The notes under the pieces are model-generated. The model made no database searches and was not told the origin of the DNA. It saw only the letters and a list, made by a program, of their open reading frames with translations. A stretch of DNA of 64,000 bases from assembly GCA_964350265.1 (NCBI GenBank), contig CAYGJZ010000010.1, positions 1 through 64,000 on the forward strand, read 5' to 3'. The stretch's first letter is position 1, and every line of letters begins with the position of its first letter. Both the position numbers and the translations under genes were made by a program. The stretch comes from BQJD01 sp964350265 (lineage in GTDB: Bacteria; Pseudomonadota; Gammaproteobacteria; Arenicellales; CAJQKF01). Shown piece by piece: positions 56,875 through 64,000 of this stretch.

Positions 56875-57759
56875 TCAGGCGGGCGGCGCGGCACAGACCT
56901 GCTCATAGGCATAGCGCTTGGCGAGGATGCCCGCGTGCTCGAACACGTCCTGGGTCACCTCGAAGGCTTCCGGGGTGATCTCCACGTGGGGCGACCAGCA
57001 GCCCAGCCGCTGGTAGAAGGCGATGGTGGCGGCCAGCACCTTCGGGTCGATATCCGTGAAGTAGGCCGCCTCGGCGGCGGCGATCTCCTCCGCCGGGGTC
57101 TCGGTGACGTAGCGCCGGGTGCGCCGGTAGGCGCGCATGAAGGCGACCGCCATGTCGGTCTCGAGCCAGTCCGGCAGGGTCGCCAGGCTGGAGAAGGCGC
57201 ACGGGCCGATGGCCTCGCCCACCGGTGCCACCACGTGGCCGACGCCGTCGTGTTCCAGTTGCTGCGGCGCCGGACCCTGCTGGTGGATGTAGTCGCCGGT
57301 GCCGTCGCGAAAGGCCCGGTCCATGGCGGCGGCACTGCCGGCATCGATGGCGTTGATCTCGTCGTAGGGAATGCCGCGGCGGTGACAGGCATAGCGGAAC
57401 ATGGCCAGCGGCTGGCCGCCGTGGTCCACCAGCACGTCGCGTCCGCGCAACTTGTCCCAGGAGAAATCCTCGTCCGCTTCACGCGCGGCGAGAAAGAAAC
57501 CGTCCATTTCGTTGATCTGCGCAAAGTGCACGGCGGGCGGCGTCCTGCCCGCGGCCAGCGCGGTGAGGTTCTGGGACAGCGCCGACTGCACCACGTGGGC
57601 CTTGCCCGACACCAGCGCCTCGATGGCGCTGACCCCGGGCTCGGCGACGCTGAACTCCCCCTCGAGCCCTTCGTCGGCAAGGAAACCACCGGTGAGGGTG
57701 GAGATCAGCGGGCTGTAGAAGGCGGAGAAACGGGTAAACTGGATGGAGATCCTGGACAT
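56875..57759 (-). CDS. THI5/NMT1-like periplasmic-binding-fold protein without signal peptide
   Basis: A 294-residue type II solute-binding fold (NitT/TauT/THI5 group). The start MSRISIQFTRFSAFYSPLI has no signal peptide, so it is not an exported binding protein. Motifs are GFLADEGLEGEFSVAEPGVSA (residues 25-45), NEMDGFFLAAREAD near 84, DYIHQQGPAPQQL near 156 and EAIGPCAFSSLATLPDWL near 182. No permease or ATPase gene accompanies it. It could be a cytosolic sensor or enzyme, or a part of thiamine/pyrimidine metabolism as in yeast THI5. ATG 57759 is behind an AGGTCGG stretch; ATG 57801 is possible. Upstream of queC. Confidence 0.72.
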   Translation of the reverse strand: MSRISIQFTRFSAFYSPLISTLTGGFLADEGLEGEFSVAEPGVSAIEALVSGKAHVVQSALSQNLTALAAGRTPPAVHFAQINEMDGFFLAAREADEDFSWDKLRGRDVLVDHGGQPLAMFRYACHRRGIPYDEINAIDAGSAAAMDRAFRDGTGDYIHQQGPAPQQLEHDGVGHVVAPVGEAIGPCAFSSLATLPDWLETDMAVAFMRAYRRTRRYVTETPAEEIAAAEAAYFTDIDPKVLAATIAFYQRLGCWSPHVEITPEAFEVTQDVFEHAGILAKRYAYEQVCAAPPA

Positions 57760-57928
57760 GAATCCGACCTGTTGTCTGGTTGGTTTTATCGTCGTTCCCA
57801 ATGCCCCCGGTGAATCCGGGAGCCGCCGGCCCCCTGCTGCGTCCGGCGCGGCACCGCAGGTACCCCCGGTGCCCGATCTATGCTACCGTTTCCCGTGAAC
57901 ACAGGACAACACCGCAGGGGTGAATGGC

Positions 57929-58189
57929 ATGTCGTTGAACAAGATCGCCAACCAGACAATTGCCTCGATCGAGAAAGCCCTCGGAGCGACCCTGTCCGAA
58001 GAGCAGCGCAAGTCCATCCATCGTGCCGTGCACGATTCGCTGACCCGCACCGTGGAGCACGCCGGACGACAGCACCGCAAGGCGGCGGAGAGTCAGCTCG
58101 GCGCCGACGAGGATCTTGCCCACAAGATCGCCGACGAGATCCGCCGGGCCAGCATCGCGCTGAAGGCGAATCTCGAATCCTTGCGCTGA
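57929..58189 (+). CDS. Small helical protein of unknown function (86 residues)
   Basis: An 86-residue soluble helical protein rich in Lys/Glu/Ala. It begins MSLNKIANQTIASIEKALGA at ATG 57929 behind AGGGG; GTG 57920 would add three residues. Charged heptad-like spacing (about residues 20-80, with EEQRKSIHRAVHDSLTRTV and LAHKIADEIRRASIALKANL) suggests a coiled coil or small dimer. No known motif. A small hairpin GAACCG-CTCA-CGGTTC (58198-58213) lies after its stop, shared with the convergent SLAC1 gene. Confidence 0.65.
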   Translation: MSLNKIANQTIASIEKALGATLSEEQRKSIHRAVHDSLTRTVEHAGRQHRKAAESQLGADEDLAHKIADEIRRASIALKANLESLR

Positions 58190-58197
58190 ACGGCAAC

Positions 58198-58213
58198 GAA
58201 CCGCTCACGGTTC
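58198..58213. terminator. Hairpin shared by convergent genes
   Basis: GAACCG-CTCA-CGGTTC (6-bp arms, 4-nt loop) lies across the end of the SLAC1 gene and the gap before it. Weak candidate; no T-tract. Confidence 0.3.
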
Positions 58214-59149
58214 ATCGTTCAACTCGCCGCGCGCGATGCCGAGCGCCGTGCGCACCACCAGGCCGGCGCCGATCACGCTGAGCATGGCCAACAGCACCAT
58301 CGCCAGCGCCTGGTACCCGCCCCCGACCTCCCCGGCAACCCGCATCGTCGCCAGCGTGATCGCTGCCATCGGAAAGGAATAGGCCCACCACGACAGGGAG
58401 AAGGGCACCGCGCCGAACCGGCGCGCCTGGGTCACCAGCAGCAACGTGAAGAACAGCCCGGTGTTGTACAACACCCGGGCGAAGGCGTCGAAGGAATCGG
58501 TCAACGCCATGTAGGCGACGAAGCCGGCCGCCGGCGGCACGATCAGGATGAACAGCGTCGGCAGCAGCCGCTCGGGCAACGGGTCGTGAAAGATCATGCG
58601 GTTGACGATAATGGTCACCAGGATCAACCAGAACACCAGCCCGATGGAAAAGAAGAACCACGACACGTCCACCAGGCCATGCGGCACGCCGGCAATGGGC
58701 ACGAGGATGTTGCCCACCGCGGGCAGGAACCAGGTCGGGTTGATCTGGTGAACCTCGTAGCGAGTGTGGTTCATCCACGAAGCCACGGCGTACAGGGTCA
58801 CCAGCAGGTGAAAGCCGACGCCGACACCCCAGGCCAGCTTGCCCAGGCTCACGCCGGCCACCGTCGCACCGGTGCCGAGCAGGATCATGCCAATGGTGAT
58901 GGCGGCGAAGAAGTTGCGCCGCACCGGGTGGAGCAGTTCCTCGCGCAGGCGCTCGGGAAAGCGCAGCGCCTTGATCATGTAGGCCACCAGCAGCACCACG
59001 AACACCAGCGCCGCCAGGCACAGCACGCCTTCCCCCAGCGGCGCCGCCACGGCCCCTGCCGGGGCGGCCTGCTGCCAGGCCAGGCCGATGCCGGCCAGGC
59101 CCATGACGATGGCAAAGGCCGACACCGGCAACTGGCGGATGAATTCCAT
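58205..59149 (-). CDS. SLAC1/TehA-family anion channel
   Basis: A 314-residue inner-membrane protein with ten hydrophobic segments, matching the SLAC1/TehA family (PF03595). Typical parts are LPVSAFAIVMGLAGIGLAWQ at the N-terminus, NPTWFLPAVGNILVPIAG near residue 137 and a pore-lining region near FSLSWWAYSFPMAAITLATM near 254. TehA relatives carry tellurite or small anions or dicarboxylates. The stop is 16 nt from the convergent small gene, and it diverges from the MFS gene. Confidence 0.88.
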   Translation of the reverse strand: MEFIRQLPVSAFAIVMGLAGIGLAWQQAAPAGAVAAPLGEGVLCLAALVFVVLLVAYMIKALRFPERLREELLHPVRRNFFAAITIGMILLGTGATVAGVSLGKLAWGVGVGFHLLVTLYAVASWMNHTRYEVHQINPTWFLPAVGNILVPIAGVPHGLVDVSWFFFSIGLVFWLILVTIIVNRMIFHDPLPERLLPTLFILIVPPAAGFVAYMALTDSFDAFARVLYNTGLFFTLLLVTQARRFGAVPFSLSWWAYSFPMAAITLATMRVAGEVGGGYQALAMVLLAMLSVIGAGLVVRTALGIARGELNDEP

Positions 59150-59247
59150 CGTGGGTTCCCCTGTTCAACGCATAGGATGACTGTCGCCCGGTTCGACGCG
59201 CCGGGTCGTTCGCACCGGCATGCCGTGGCCGGCCATGGCGCGACGCG

Positions 59248-60435
59248 ATGAACCGGCCTCGTCACATCCTGCCGGCCATCGTGCTCGCGCAGTGTACCGG
59301 AACCACGCCGTGGTTCGCGGCCAACGCGGTGATCGAACCCCTGCTCGCCCGGCTGTCCGTGGCCGGCGGCGCGGTGGGCGACGTCACCGCCGCGGTGCAA
59401 CTGGGCTTCATTGCCGGCACGCTGGTCTTCGCCCTGCTCGCCGTGTCCGATCGCTACTCGGCACGCGCCGTGTTCGTCGGCTGCGCCCTCGCCGGCGCGG
59501 CATGCAATGCCCTGGCGCTCTGGCCGGGCGGCGACCTGGCCAGCCTGCTTGCCGCCCGCTTCGCCACCGGCTTCTTTCTCGCCGGCATCTACCCGGTGGG
59601 CATGAAGATCGCCGCCTCGTGGTACCCGGAAGGACTTGGGCGCGCCCTGGGCTACCTGGTCGGCGCGTTGGTGCTGGGCACGGCCACACCCCATGGCCTG
59701 AAGGCGCTGGGGGCGAACTGGTCGGCGGAAACGGTGATCCTGTCCGCGTCCGCGCTGGCCGTGGCTGCCGGCGCCATCATGGCCTGGCTGGTGCCGGACG
59801 GACCGGCACTGCCCCGCGCCGGACGACTGCGCCCGGCGGCAGTGCTGTCCATCTTCCGCCATCGCGACTTCCGTGCCTCGGCATTCGGCTACTTCGGCCA
59901 CATGTGGGAGCTGTACACGCTGTGGGCCTTCCTGCCGGTATGGCTGGCCGCCTATGCCCGTCATCACGGCCTGTCGCTGCAGGTCCCCGCCTGGTCCTTC
60001 GCCGTCATCGCCGCCGGCTCCCTCGGCTCGGTGATCGGCGGGTTGTGCGTGCGTCGCCTGGGCAGCGCACGGGTAGCCGCCATCCAGCTTGCCGTTTCCG
60101 GCACCTGCTGCGCGCTGTCGCCGTGGCTGTTCGACGCGCCGCCGGCCCTGCTGTTCGTCTTCCTGTTTGCCTGGGGCGTCACCGTGGTCGGCGACTCGCC
60201 GCAGTTGTCCACCCTGAACGCGGTGCATGCCCCGCGCCAGTACGTGGGCTCGGCGTTGACGCTGGGCAATGCCATCGGCTTCGCCCTGACCATTCCCAGT
60301 CTCTACGCGGTGGAATGGCTGGCCTCGGTCCACGGGCCGCGCCATGTCTTCTGGCTGCTCCTGCCCGGCCCGCTGCTGGCCCTGCTGGCGCTGCGCCGGC
60401 TGCTGGCGCGACCGGTCGCGACCGGCTCGAGCTAG
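59248..60435 (+). CDS. MFS transporter
   Basis: A 395-residue major facilitator with twelve predicted helices. The N-terminus LAQCTGTTPWFAANAVIEPLL, the motif-A-like loop ALLAVSDRYSARAV near residue 65 and the middle segment around residue 190-205 between two six-helix halves are visible. GIYPVGMKIAASWYPEGLGRALG near 115 resembles the cyanate/nitrate-type MFS group; substrate not certain. The start at 59248 is 98 nt from the divergent SLAC1 start. Confidence 0.85.
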   Translation: MNRPRHILPAIVLAQCTGTTPWFAANAVIEPLLARLSVAGGAVGDVTAAVQLGFIAGTLVFALLAVSDRYSARAVFVGCALAGAACNALALWPGGDLASLLAARFATGFFLAGIYPVGMKIAASWYPEGLGRALGYLVGALVLGTATPHGLKALGANWSAETVILSASALAVAAGAIMAWLVPDGPALPRAGRLRPAAVLSIFRHRDFRASAFGYFGHMWELYTLWAFLPVWLAAYARHHGLSLQVPAWSFAVIAAGSLGSVIGGLCVRRLGSARVAAIQLAVSGTCCALSPWLFDAPPALLFVFLFAWGVTVVGDSPQLSTLNAVHAPRQYVGSALTLGNAIGFALTIPSLYAVEWLASVHGPRHVFWLLLPGPLLALLALRRLLARPVATGSS

Positions 60436-60499
60436 GCGACGTTTTCCTTTTCCAGCCGGCCGGCTATGCTAGCGGCCCCGCAGCCAAGGATATGCTGGT

Positions 60500-61267
60500 T
60501 TGTTTGCCCTGCTCCGACGTCGCCGGCGCCAACGCGTGCTGGCCCGTGCCGACCTGTCCACCGCGGCCTGGGCCAAGGCCTTCCAGGTGCTGCCCTCGAT
60601 ACAGCCCCTGCGCGACGAGGAAGCGCTGCGGCTGCGCGAACTGGCGGCCCTCTTTCTCCATGAAAAGAACTTCGAGGCGGTTCAGGGCCTGGCGCTGAAC
60701 GGCTTCATGCAGCAGGTCATCGCGGTGCAGGCCTGCCTGCCGGTGCTCAACCTGGGCATCGACTGGTACCGCGACCTGCTCGCCGTGGTGGTCTACCCGG
60801 ACATCTTTCTCAGCGAGATCTCCGAGCACGACGAATCCGGCCTCGTCCACCACTACCACGAGGCGCGCAGCGGCGAGGCCTGGGAACACGGCGCACTGCT
60901 GCTGGCATGGTCGGAGATCGAGGCAGGCTTCGGACTGGTCGGCCACAACGTGGTGCTGCACGAGATTGCCCATGTCATCGACTCGGCCAACGGCAGCGCC
61001 AACGGCCATCCACCGCTGCCGTCGAGCATGTCGGCACAGGCCTGGGCGGACGATCTCGGCGCTGCCTTCGAGCACTTCAGCGCGCGGGTGGACGACGACG
61101 AGGACACCGTCATCGATCCCTATGCCAGCGAATCCCCGGCGGAATTCTTCGCCGTGTTCACGGAAGTCTTCTTCGAAACCCCCGCCGTCATGGTCGAGGA
61201 GTACCCGCGCGTCTACCGCCAGTTCAGCGAGTTCTACCGCCAGGACCCGTTGCTGCGCATGATCTAG
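60500..61267 (+). CDS. mtfA: Zinc-dependent peptidase, MtfA type
   Basis: A 255-residue metallopeptidase. The zinc motif HEIAH (H154, E155, H158) lies in VVLHEIAHVIDSANGSANG, and the third ligand is probably in EFFAVFTEVFFETP near residue 210. In E. coli MtfA binds the Mlc repressor and adjusts glucose PTS expression. The N-terminus MFALLRRRRRQ is basic; the start is TTG 60500 with AAGGA 9 nt upstream. The convergent choline dehydrogenase gene ends 15 nt away. Confidence 0.9.
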   Translation: MFALLRRRRRQRVLARADLSTAAWAKAFQVLPSIQPLRDEEALRLRELAALFLHEKNFEAVQGLALNGFMQQVIAVQACLPVLNLGIDWYRDLLAVVVYPDIFLSEISEHDESGLVHHYHEARSGEAWEHGALLLAWSEIEAGFGLVGHNVVLHEIAHVIDSANGSANGHPPLPSSMSAQAWADDLGAAFEHFSARVDDDEDTVIDPYASESPAEFFAVFTEVFFETPAVMVEEYPRVYRQFSEFYRQDPLLRMI

Positions 61268-61282
61268 GGTCTTCGCGACGAA

Positions 61283-62980
61283 TCACGTCGACCCGCGTTC
61301 GGGCGCACCCGGGCGCTGGCGCTCGCGCCACTGCGCGTCGACGTAGAACGGCGCTTCCAGCGGCGGCAACGGGTCGCGTCCACGGACCTGGTCGGAAACC
61401 TTTTCCGCCAGCATGATGGTCGGCGCGTTCAGGTTGCCGTTGGGGATGCTCGGAAAGGACGAGGAATCCACCACCCGCAGCGCCTCGATGCCACGCACCC
61501 GGCAGTGGACATCGAGCACGGCCATCGGGTCGTCATCGGCGCCCATCGGACAGGTGCACGACGGGTGGTAGGCGCTTTCCGTGTTCTCCCGCACCCAGGC
61601 GTCGATGGCCTCGTCGGAGACGACGTCGGCACCGGGCTGGATTTCCTCGCCGCGATAGGGATCGAAGGCCTGCTGGGCGATGATCTCCCGGGTCAGGCGG
61701 ATGCAGGCCCGCCAGTCCTCCCGGTCGGCCTCCTCGGCCAGGTAGTTGAACAGGATGGACGGCTTGTCGGCAGGCCGGGCGGAACGGATGCGCACGTGGC
61801 CACGGCTGCGCGGCTTGTTCGGCCCGACATGCACCTGGAAGCCGTGACCGTCGAAGGCGGCCTGGCCATCGTAGCGCATCGCCGCCGGCAGGAAATGGTA
61901 CTGGATGTCCGGCCACTTGAGTCCGGCCCGGGAGCGGATGAAGGCGCAGGACTCGAAGTGGTTGGTGGCGCCAAGCCCGCTCTTGAACAGCAGCCAGCGC
62001 GCCCCGATCAGGGCCTTGCTGAACACGCCCAGGCGACTGTTCAGGGTGATCGGCTGGGTGCAGCGGTACTGGAAGTACACCTCCAGGTGATCCTGCAAGT
62101 TCTCCCCCACCCCGGGCAGGTCGAGCATCGGCCGGACACCGGCCGTCTCGAGCACCGCCGGAGCGCCGATGCCGGAACGCTGCAGCAGTGCCGGCGAGCC
62201 GATGGATCCGGCACACAACAGCACCTCGCGGGCCGCCTGCACCATCACCTCGTTGCCTTGGGCGTCATGGTAGATGATCCCGGTTGCCCGCCCCGCGGTG
62301 ACCTTGACCCGGGAAACCAGCACCCCGGTCGCCACCTCGAGGTTGGGCCGCGACATGGCCGGCCGCAGGTAGGCATTGGCGGTGGACCAGCGCACGCCGT
62401 TCTTCACCGTCATGTGCATGGCGCCGAAGCCTTCCTGCTGGAAGCCGTTGTAGTCTTCGGTCAGCGGGTAGCCGGCCTGCCGGCCGGCTTCGATGAAGGC
62501 CTGGTAGAGGGGGTTCAGGCGCATCTCGTTGCCGTTGCACACGGCCAGCGGACCATCCGCGCCGCGGTACTCGTCGGCGCCGCGGTACCAGCTCTCCATG
62601 CGGCGGAAGTACGGCAGGCAGTCGGCGTAGCCCCAGCCCCGTGCGCCGAGCTCTCGCCACTGCTCGAAGTCACAGGGGTTGCCGCGCACGAAGACCATGC
62701 CGTTGATGGACGACGAGCCCCCCAGCCCCTTGCCGCGCGGGGTATGCATGCGCCGCTGGTTCATGGCCGGCTCGGGTTCTGATTCGAAGAACCAGTTGAA
62801 GCGCGGCATGTTCATCGGGATCGACAGCGCGGTGGGCATCTGCACGAAGATGCTGCGGTCGCTGCCGCCGGCTTCCAGCAGCAACACGCGAACGTCGGCA
62901 TCCTCGGTCAGCCTGTGCGCCAGCACGCAGCCGGCGGATCCGGCGCCGACGATGACGTAGTCGTATTCTTTCTCGGGCAT
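61283..62980 (-). CDS. betA: Choline dehydrogenase / GMC oxidoreductase
   Basis: A 565-residue GMC flavoprotein. The FAD motif VIVGAGSAGCVLAHRLTED is at residue 9; GKGLGGSSSINGMVFVRGN near 82 and the C-terminal ESAYHPSCTCPMG (catalytic His near 475) and IPNGNLNAPTIMLAEKVSD are the choline dehydrogenase set. It oxidises choline towards betaine aldehyde, probably membrane-associated. The expected partner betB is not in this window, nor betI or a choline carrier, so the symbol is by protein resemblance. ATG 62980. Other GMC alcohol dehydrogenases look similar. Confidence 0.85.
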   Translation of the reverse strand: MPEKEYDYVIVGAGSAGCVLAHRLTEDADVRVLLLEAGGSDRSIFVQMPTALSIPMNMPRFNWFFESEPEPAMNQRRMHTPRGKGLGGSSSINGMVFVRGNPCDFEQWRELGARGWGYADCLPYFRRMESWYRGADEYRGADGPLAVCNGNEMRLNPLYQAFIEAGRQAGYPLTEDYNGFQQEGFGAMHMTVKNGVRWSTANAYLRPAMSRPNLEVATGVLVSRVKVTAGRATGIIYHDAQGNEVMVQAAREVLLCAGSIGSPALLQRSGIGAPAVLETAGVRPMLDLPGVGENLQDHLEVYFQYRCTQPITLNSRLGVFSKALIGARWLLFKSGLGATNHFESCAFIRSRAGLKWPDIQYHFLPAAMRYDGQAAFDGHGFQVHVGPNKPRSRGHVRIRSARPADKPSILFNYLAEEADREDWRACIRLTREIIAQQAFDPYRGEEIQPGADVVSDEAIDAWVRENTESAYHPSCTCPMGADDDPMAVLDVHCRVRGIEALRVVDSSSFPSIPNGNLNAPTIMLAEKVSDQVRGRDPLPPLEAPFYVDAQWRERQRPGAPERGST

Positions 62981-63131
62981 GACGATCACCTGGCCGGGTT
63001 GGGCGCGACCGCGTGGTCGCGCGACACGGAGTTGATTGTAACAGCCGGCCCGTCGCGCGCCGACCGGCGCCGGGGCACGGTTGTCGGCGTCGGCGGGAGC
63101 GTCTACAGTGCCCGGGTAGCGGTACCCACTC

Positions 63132-63611
63132 ATGGACAGCACGATGAAGACGATCTTCCCGTTCCCCTGGCCGGCCGCCTGCCGGCTTGCTCTCGCCGCC
63201 ACCCTGGCNNNNNNNNNNNNNNNNNNNNNNNNNNNNNNNNNNNNNNNNNNNNNNNNNNNNNNNNNNNNNNNNNNNNNNNNNNNNNNNNNNNNNNNNNNNN
63301 NNNNNNNNCCCGCCGACGTCCCCGCCAAGGACCCCTCCGGCGACCCGGACTACTGGCAGGTGACGAACATCCAGGGAACGCTCAACGTGCGCAGCGCGCC
63401 GTCCACCACCGCCGCCGTCATCGGCACCGTGGTCGCCGGCGACGTCCTGCGCAACCATGGCTGTCGCATGAGCGATGGCCGCCGCTGGTGCCAGGTTTCG
63501 GCGCTGGCGGACGAGACGCGTCGCGGCTGGACCGCGGCGGATTTCCTGGTCGAGGGTCAACCACCGCGCTCCGCCGCCCCGTACCCTTCCGTGCCACCAG
63601 GGCAGGGCTGA
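63132..63611 (+). CDS. SH3-domain protein with signal peptide, interrupted by an assembly gap
   Basis: The N-terminus (MDSTMKTIFPFPWPAACRLA) looks like a signal peptide; after the 100-N gap an SH3b-type domain follows: WQVTNIQGTLNVRSAPSTTA, IGTVVAGDVLRNHGCRMSDG, RWCQVSAL and RGWTAADFL, which fits SH3_3 with a CxxxxxxxxC pair. Such domains often bind cell wall. As drawn both flanks lie in one frame of 159 codons, but true gap length is unknown, so whether both are one gene is inferred. ATG 63144 is an alternative start. Confidence 0.65.
   Translation: MDSTMKTIFPFPWPAACRLALAATLXXXXXXXXXXXXXXXXXXXXXXXXXXXXXXXXXXPADVPAKDPSGDPDYWQVTNIQGTLNVRSAPSTTAAVIGTVVAGDVLRNHGCRMSDGRRWCQVSALADETRRGWTAADFLVEGQPPRSAAPYPSVPPGQG
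63209..63308. other. Assembly gap (100 N) inside the SH3-domain gene
   Basis: Exactly 100 N, a placeholder of unknown real length, directly after the signal-peptide region. Confidence 0.97.
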
Positions 63612-63675
63612 CCATCGCGTGGCCACCGGGCCGGGCCGGCGCCCGGCGGTGGCGGTCATGCGCGGGACGCGGTGA

Positions 63676-63692
63676 TTGCCGTACAATGCGCC
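63676..63692 (+). promoter_or_regulatory. Putative promoter element for the MltF-like gene
   Basis: TTGCCGTACAATGCGCC, with -10 TACAAT at 63682-63687, is identical to 15472-15488. It lies about 125 nt before the ATG at 63813 and overlaps a 9-bp inverted repeat (63684-63706). Confidence 0.4.
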
Positions 63693-63706
63693 GCCATGGC
63701 GCATTG
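63684..63706 (+). repeat. Perfect 9-bp inverted repeat over the -10 box
   Basis: CAATGCGCC (63684-63692) and GGCGCATTG (63698-63706) pair perfectly around GCCAT. It may be an operator or the first hairpin of the transcript. Confidence 0.55.
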
Positions 63707-63812
63707 CGACGGGAGCAGCCGCAGGATGGTGGCGGTATCGAAGACCGGGCACGGCCGGCAGCAACGCGCGCACCGTTGTGCATGTCTTCCATTGCCGAGG
63801 GGCACCCAGACC

Positions 63813-64000
63813 ATGACCACCCGAACCCGCACCGCCAGTCGTCTCCTCCACGTCCGCGATCGGCTGGCCGCCGCCTGGCTGGCCGCCTGCCTGCTGCTTT
63901 CACCCGCCGTCCTGGCCGAGGAAGCGCTGTTGACCTCGGTGGAGCCTCGCATCGTGGACTTCGACGAGATCCTCGAGCGACGCGTGCTGCGGGCACTGGT
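63813..64000 (+). CDS. MltF-like transporter-substrate-binding / lytic transglycosylase, 5' part
   Basis: The window ends after about 62 codons. The N-terminus is basic, then a hydrophobic stretch (about residues 18-33, LAAAWLAACLLLSPAV) with a likely signal-peptidase site after AVLA. The mature start has IVDFDEILERRVLRALV, which is the entry to the SBP_bac_3 domain of MltF-type proteins (binding domain plus lytic transglycosylase). The rest lies outside, so the transglycosylase part is not seen. Confidence 0.6.
   Translation, partial: MTTRTRTASRLLHVRDRLAAAWLAACLLLSPAVLAEEALLTSVEPRIVDFDEILERRVLRAL

Overview
The window is GC-rich chromosomal DNA, almost fully packed with housekeeping and metabolic genes on both strands. 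It contains gshA, dusA, uup, queC, coq7, an amgK-like kinase, mtfA and a full gcvTHP set, with many ATGA/GTGA/TTGA stop-start overlaps. Coq7, GshA of the enterobacterial type (about 515 residues) and the DusA/QueC/MtfA set point to a gammaproteobacterium; from sequence alone I cannot name a genus. I see no IS element, phage, integrase, CRISPR array, tRNA or rRNA. Two 100-N assembly gaps (6229-6328 and 63209-63308) each interrupt a gene.

Layout. 1-5443: the 5' end of ilvD (minus strand), then a minus-strand operon of a Gld-type ABC exporter (ATPase, permease, GldG-like auxiliary protein) plus a DUF4340-type protein. 5614-12653: AsmA-like protein, dusA, yjbQ-like, gshA, a degenerate hemerythrin-fold protein and argE. 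12787-18443: uup, an Fmt-like formyltransferase, an unrecognised 302-residue protein, then a carboxylate-amine ligase coupled to an N-formylglutamate amidohydrolase-like protein. 18627-21263: a DMT transporter followed by a tightly coupled three-gene MotA/ExbB-like ion-channel module. 21246-23146: LysR regulator with L-asparaginase, divergent from gcvT-gcvH-gcvP-lipA (23259-28674). 28774-35240: a TPR protein, an AT-rich control region, the aapJQMP amino-acid ABC transporter with several intercistronic hairpins, and sufE. 35438-42209: dimethylglycine/sarcosine dehydrogenase-like protein and an RND pump with its membrane-fusion protein. 42398-44946: aldehyde:ferredoxin oxidoreductase with a polyferredoxin and a MoaD-like sulfur carrier. 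45116-56087: FAD-linked 2-hydroxyacid oxidase, amgK-like kinase, csaA, DmdC-like acyl-CoA dehydrogenase, coq7, HMG-CoA lyase, DM13 protein, branched-chain aminotransferase, SLC13/RCK transporter and a glycine-zipper lipoprotein. 56143-64000: queC with a signal-less THI5-like protein, an 86-residue protein, SLAC1/TehA channel, MFS transporter, mtfA, choline dehydrogenase, an SH3-domain protein and the start of an MltF-like protein.

How it fits together. A methylated-amine/one-carbon theme recurs: choline dehydrogenase (61283-62980), dimethylglycine/sarcosine dehydrogenase (35438-37888), the glycine cleavage system with lipoyl synthase (23259-28674) and an amino-acid importer. These could carry choline or betaine carbon to glycine and on to CO2, ammonia and methylene-THF; this is inference from gene content. 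The least explained pieces are the MotA/ExbB-like triad (19547-21263), the 302-residue protein at 15595, the metal-ligand-poor hemerythrin fold at 10735 and the GldAFG/DUF4340 operon.
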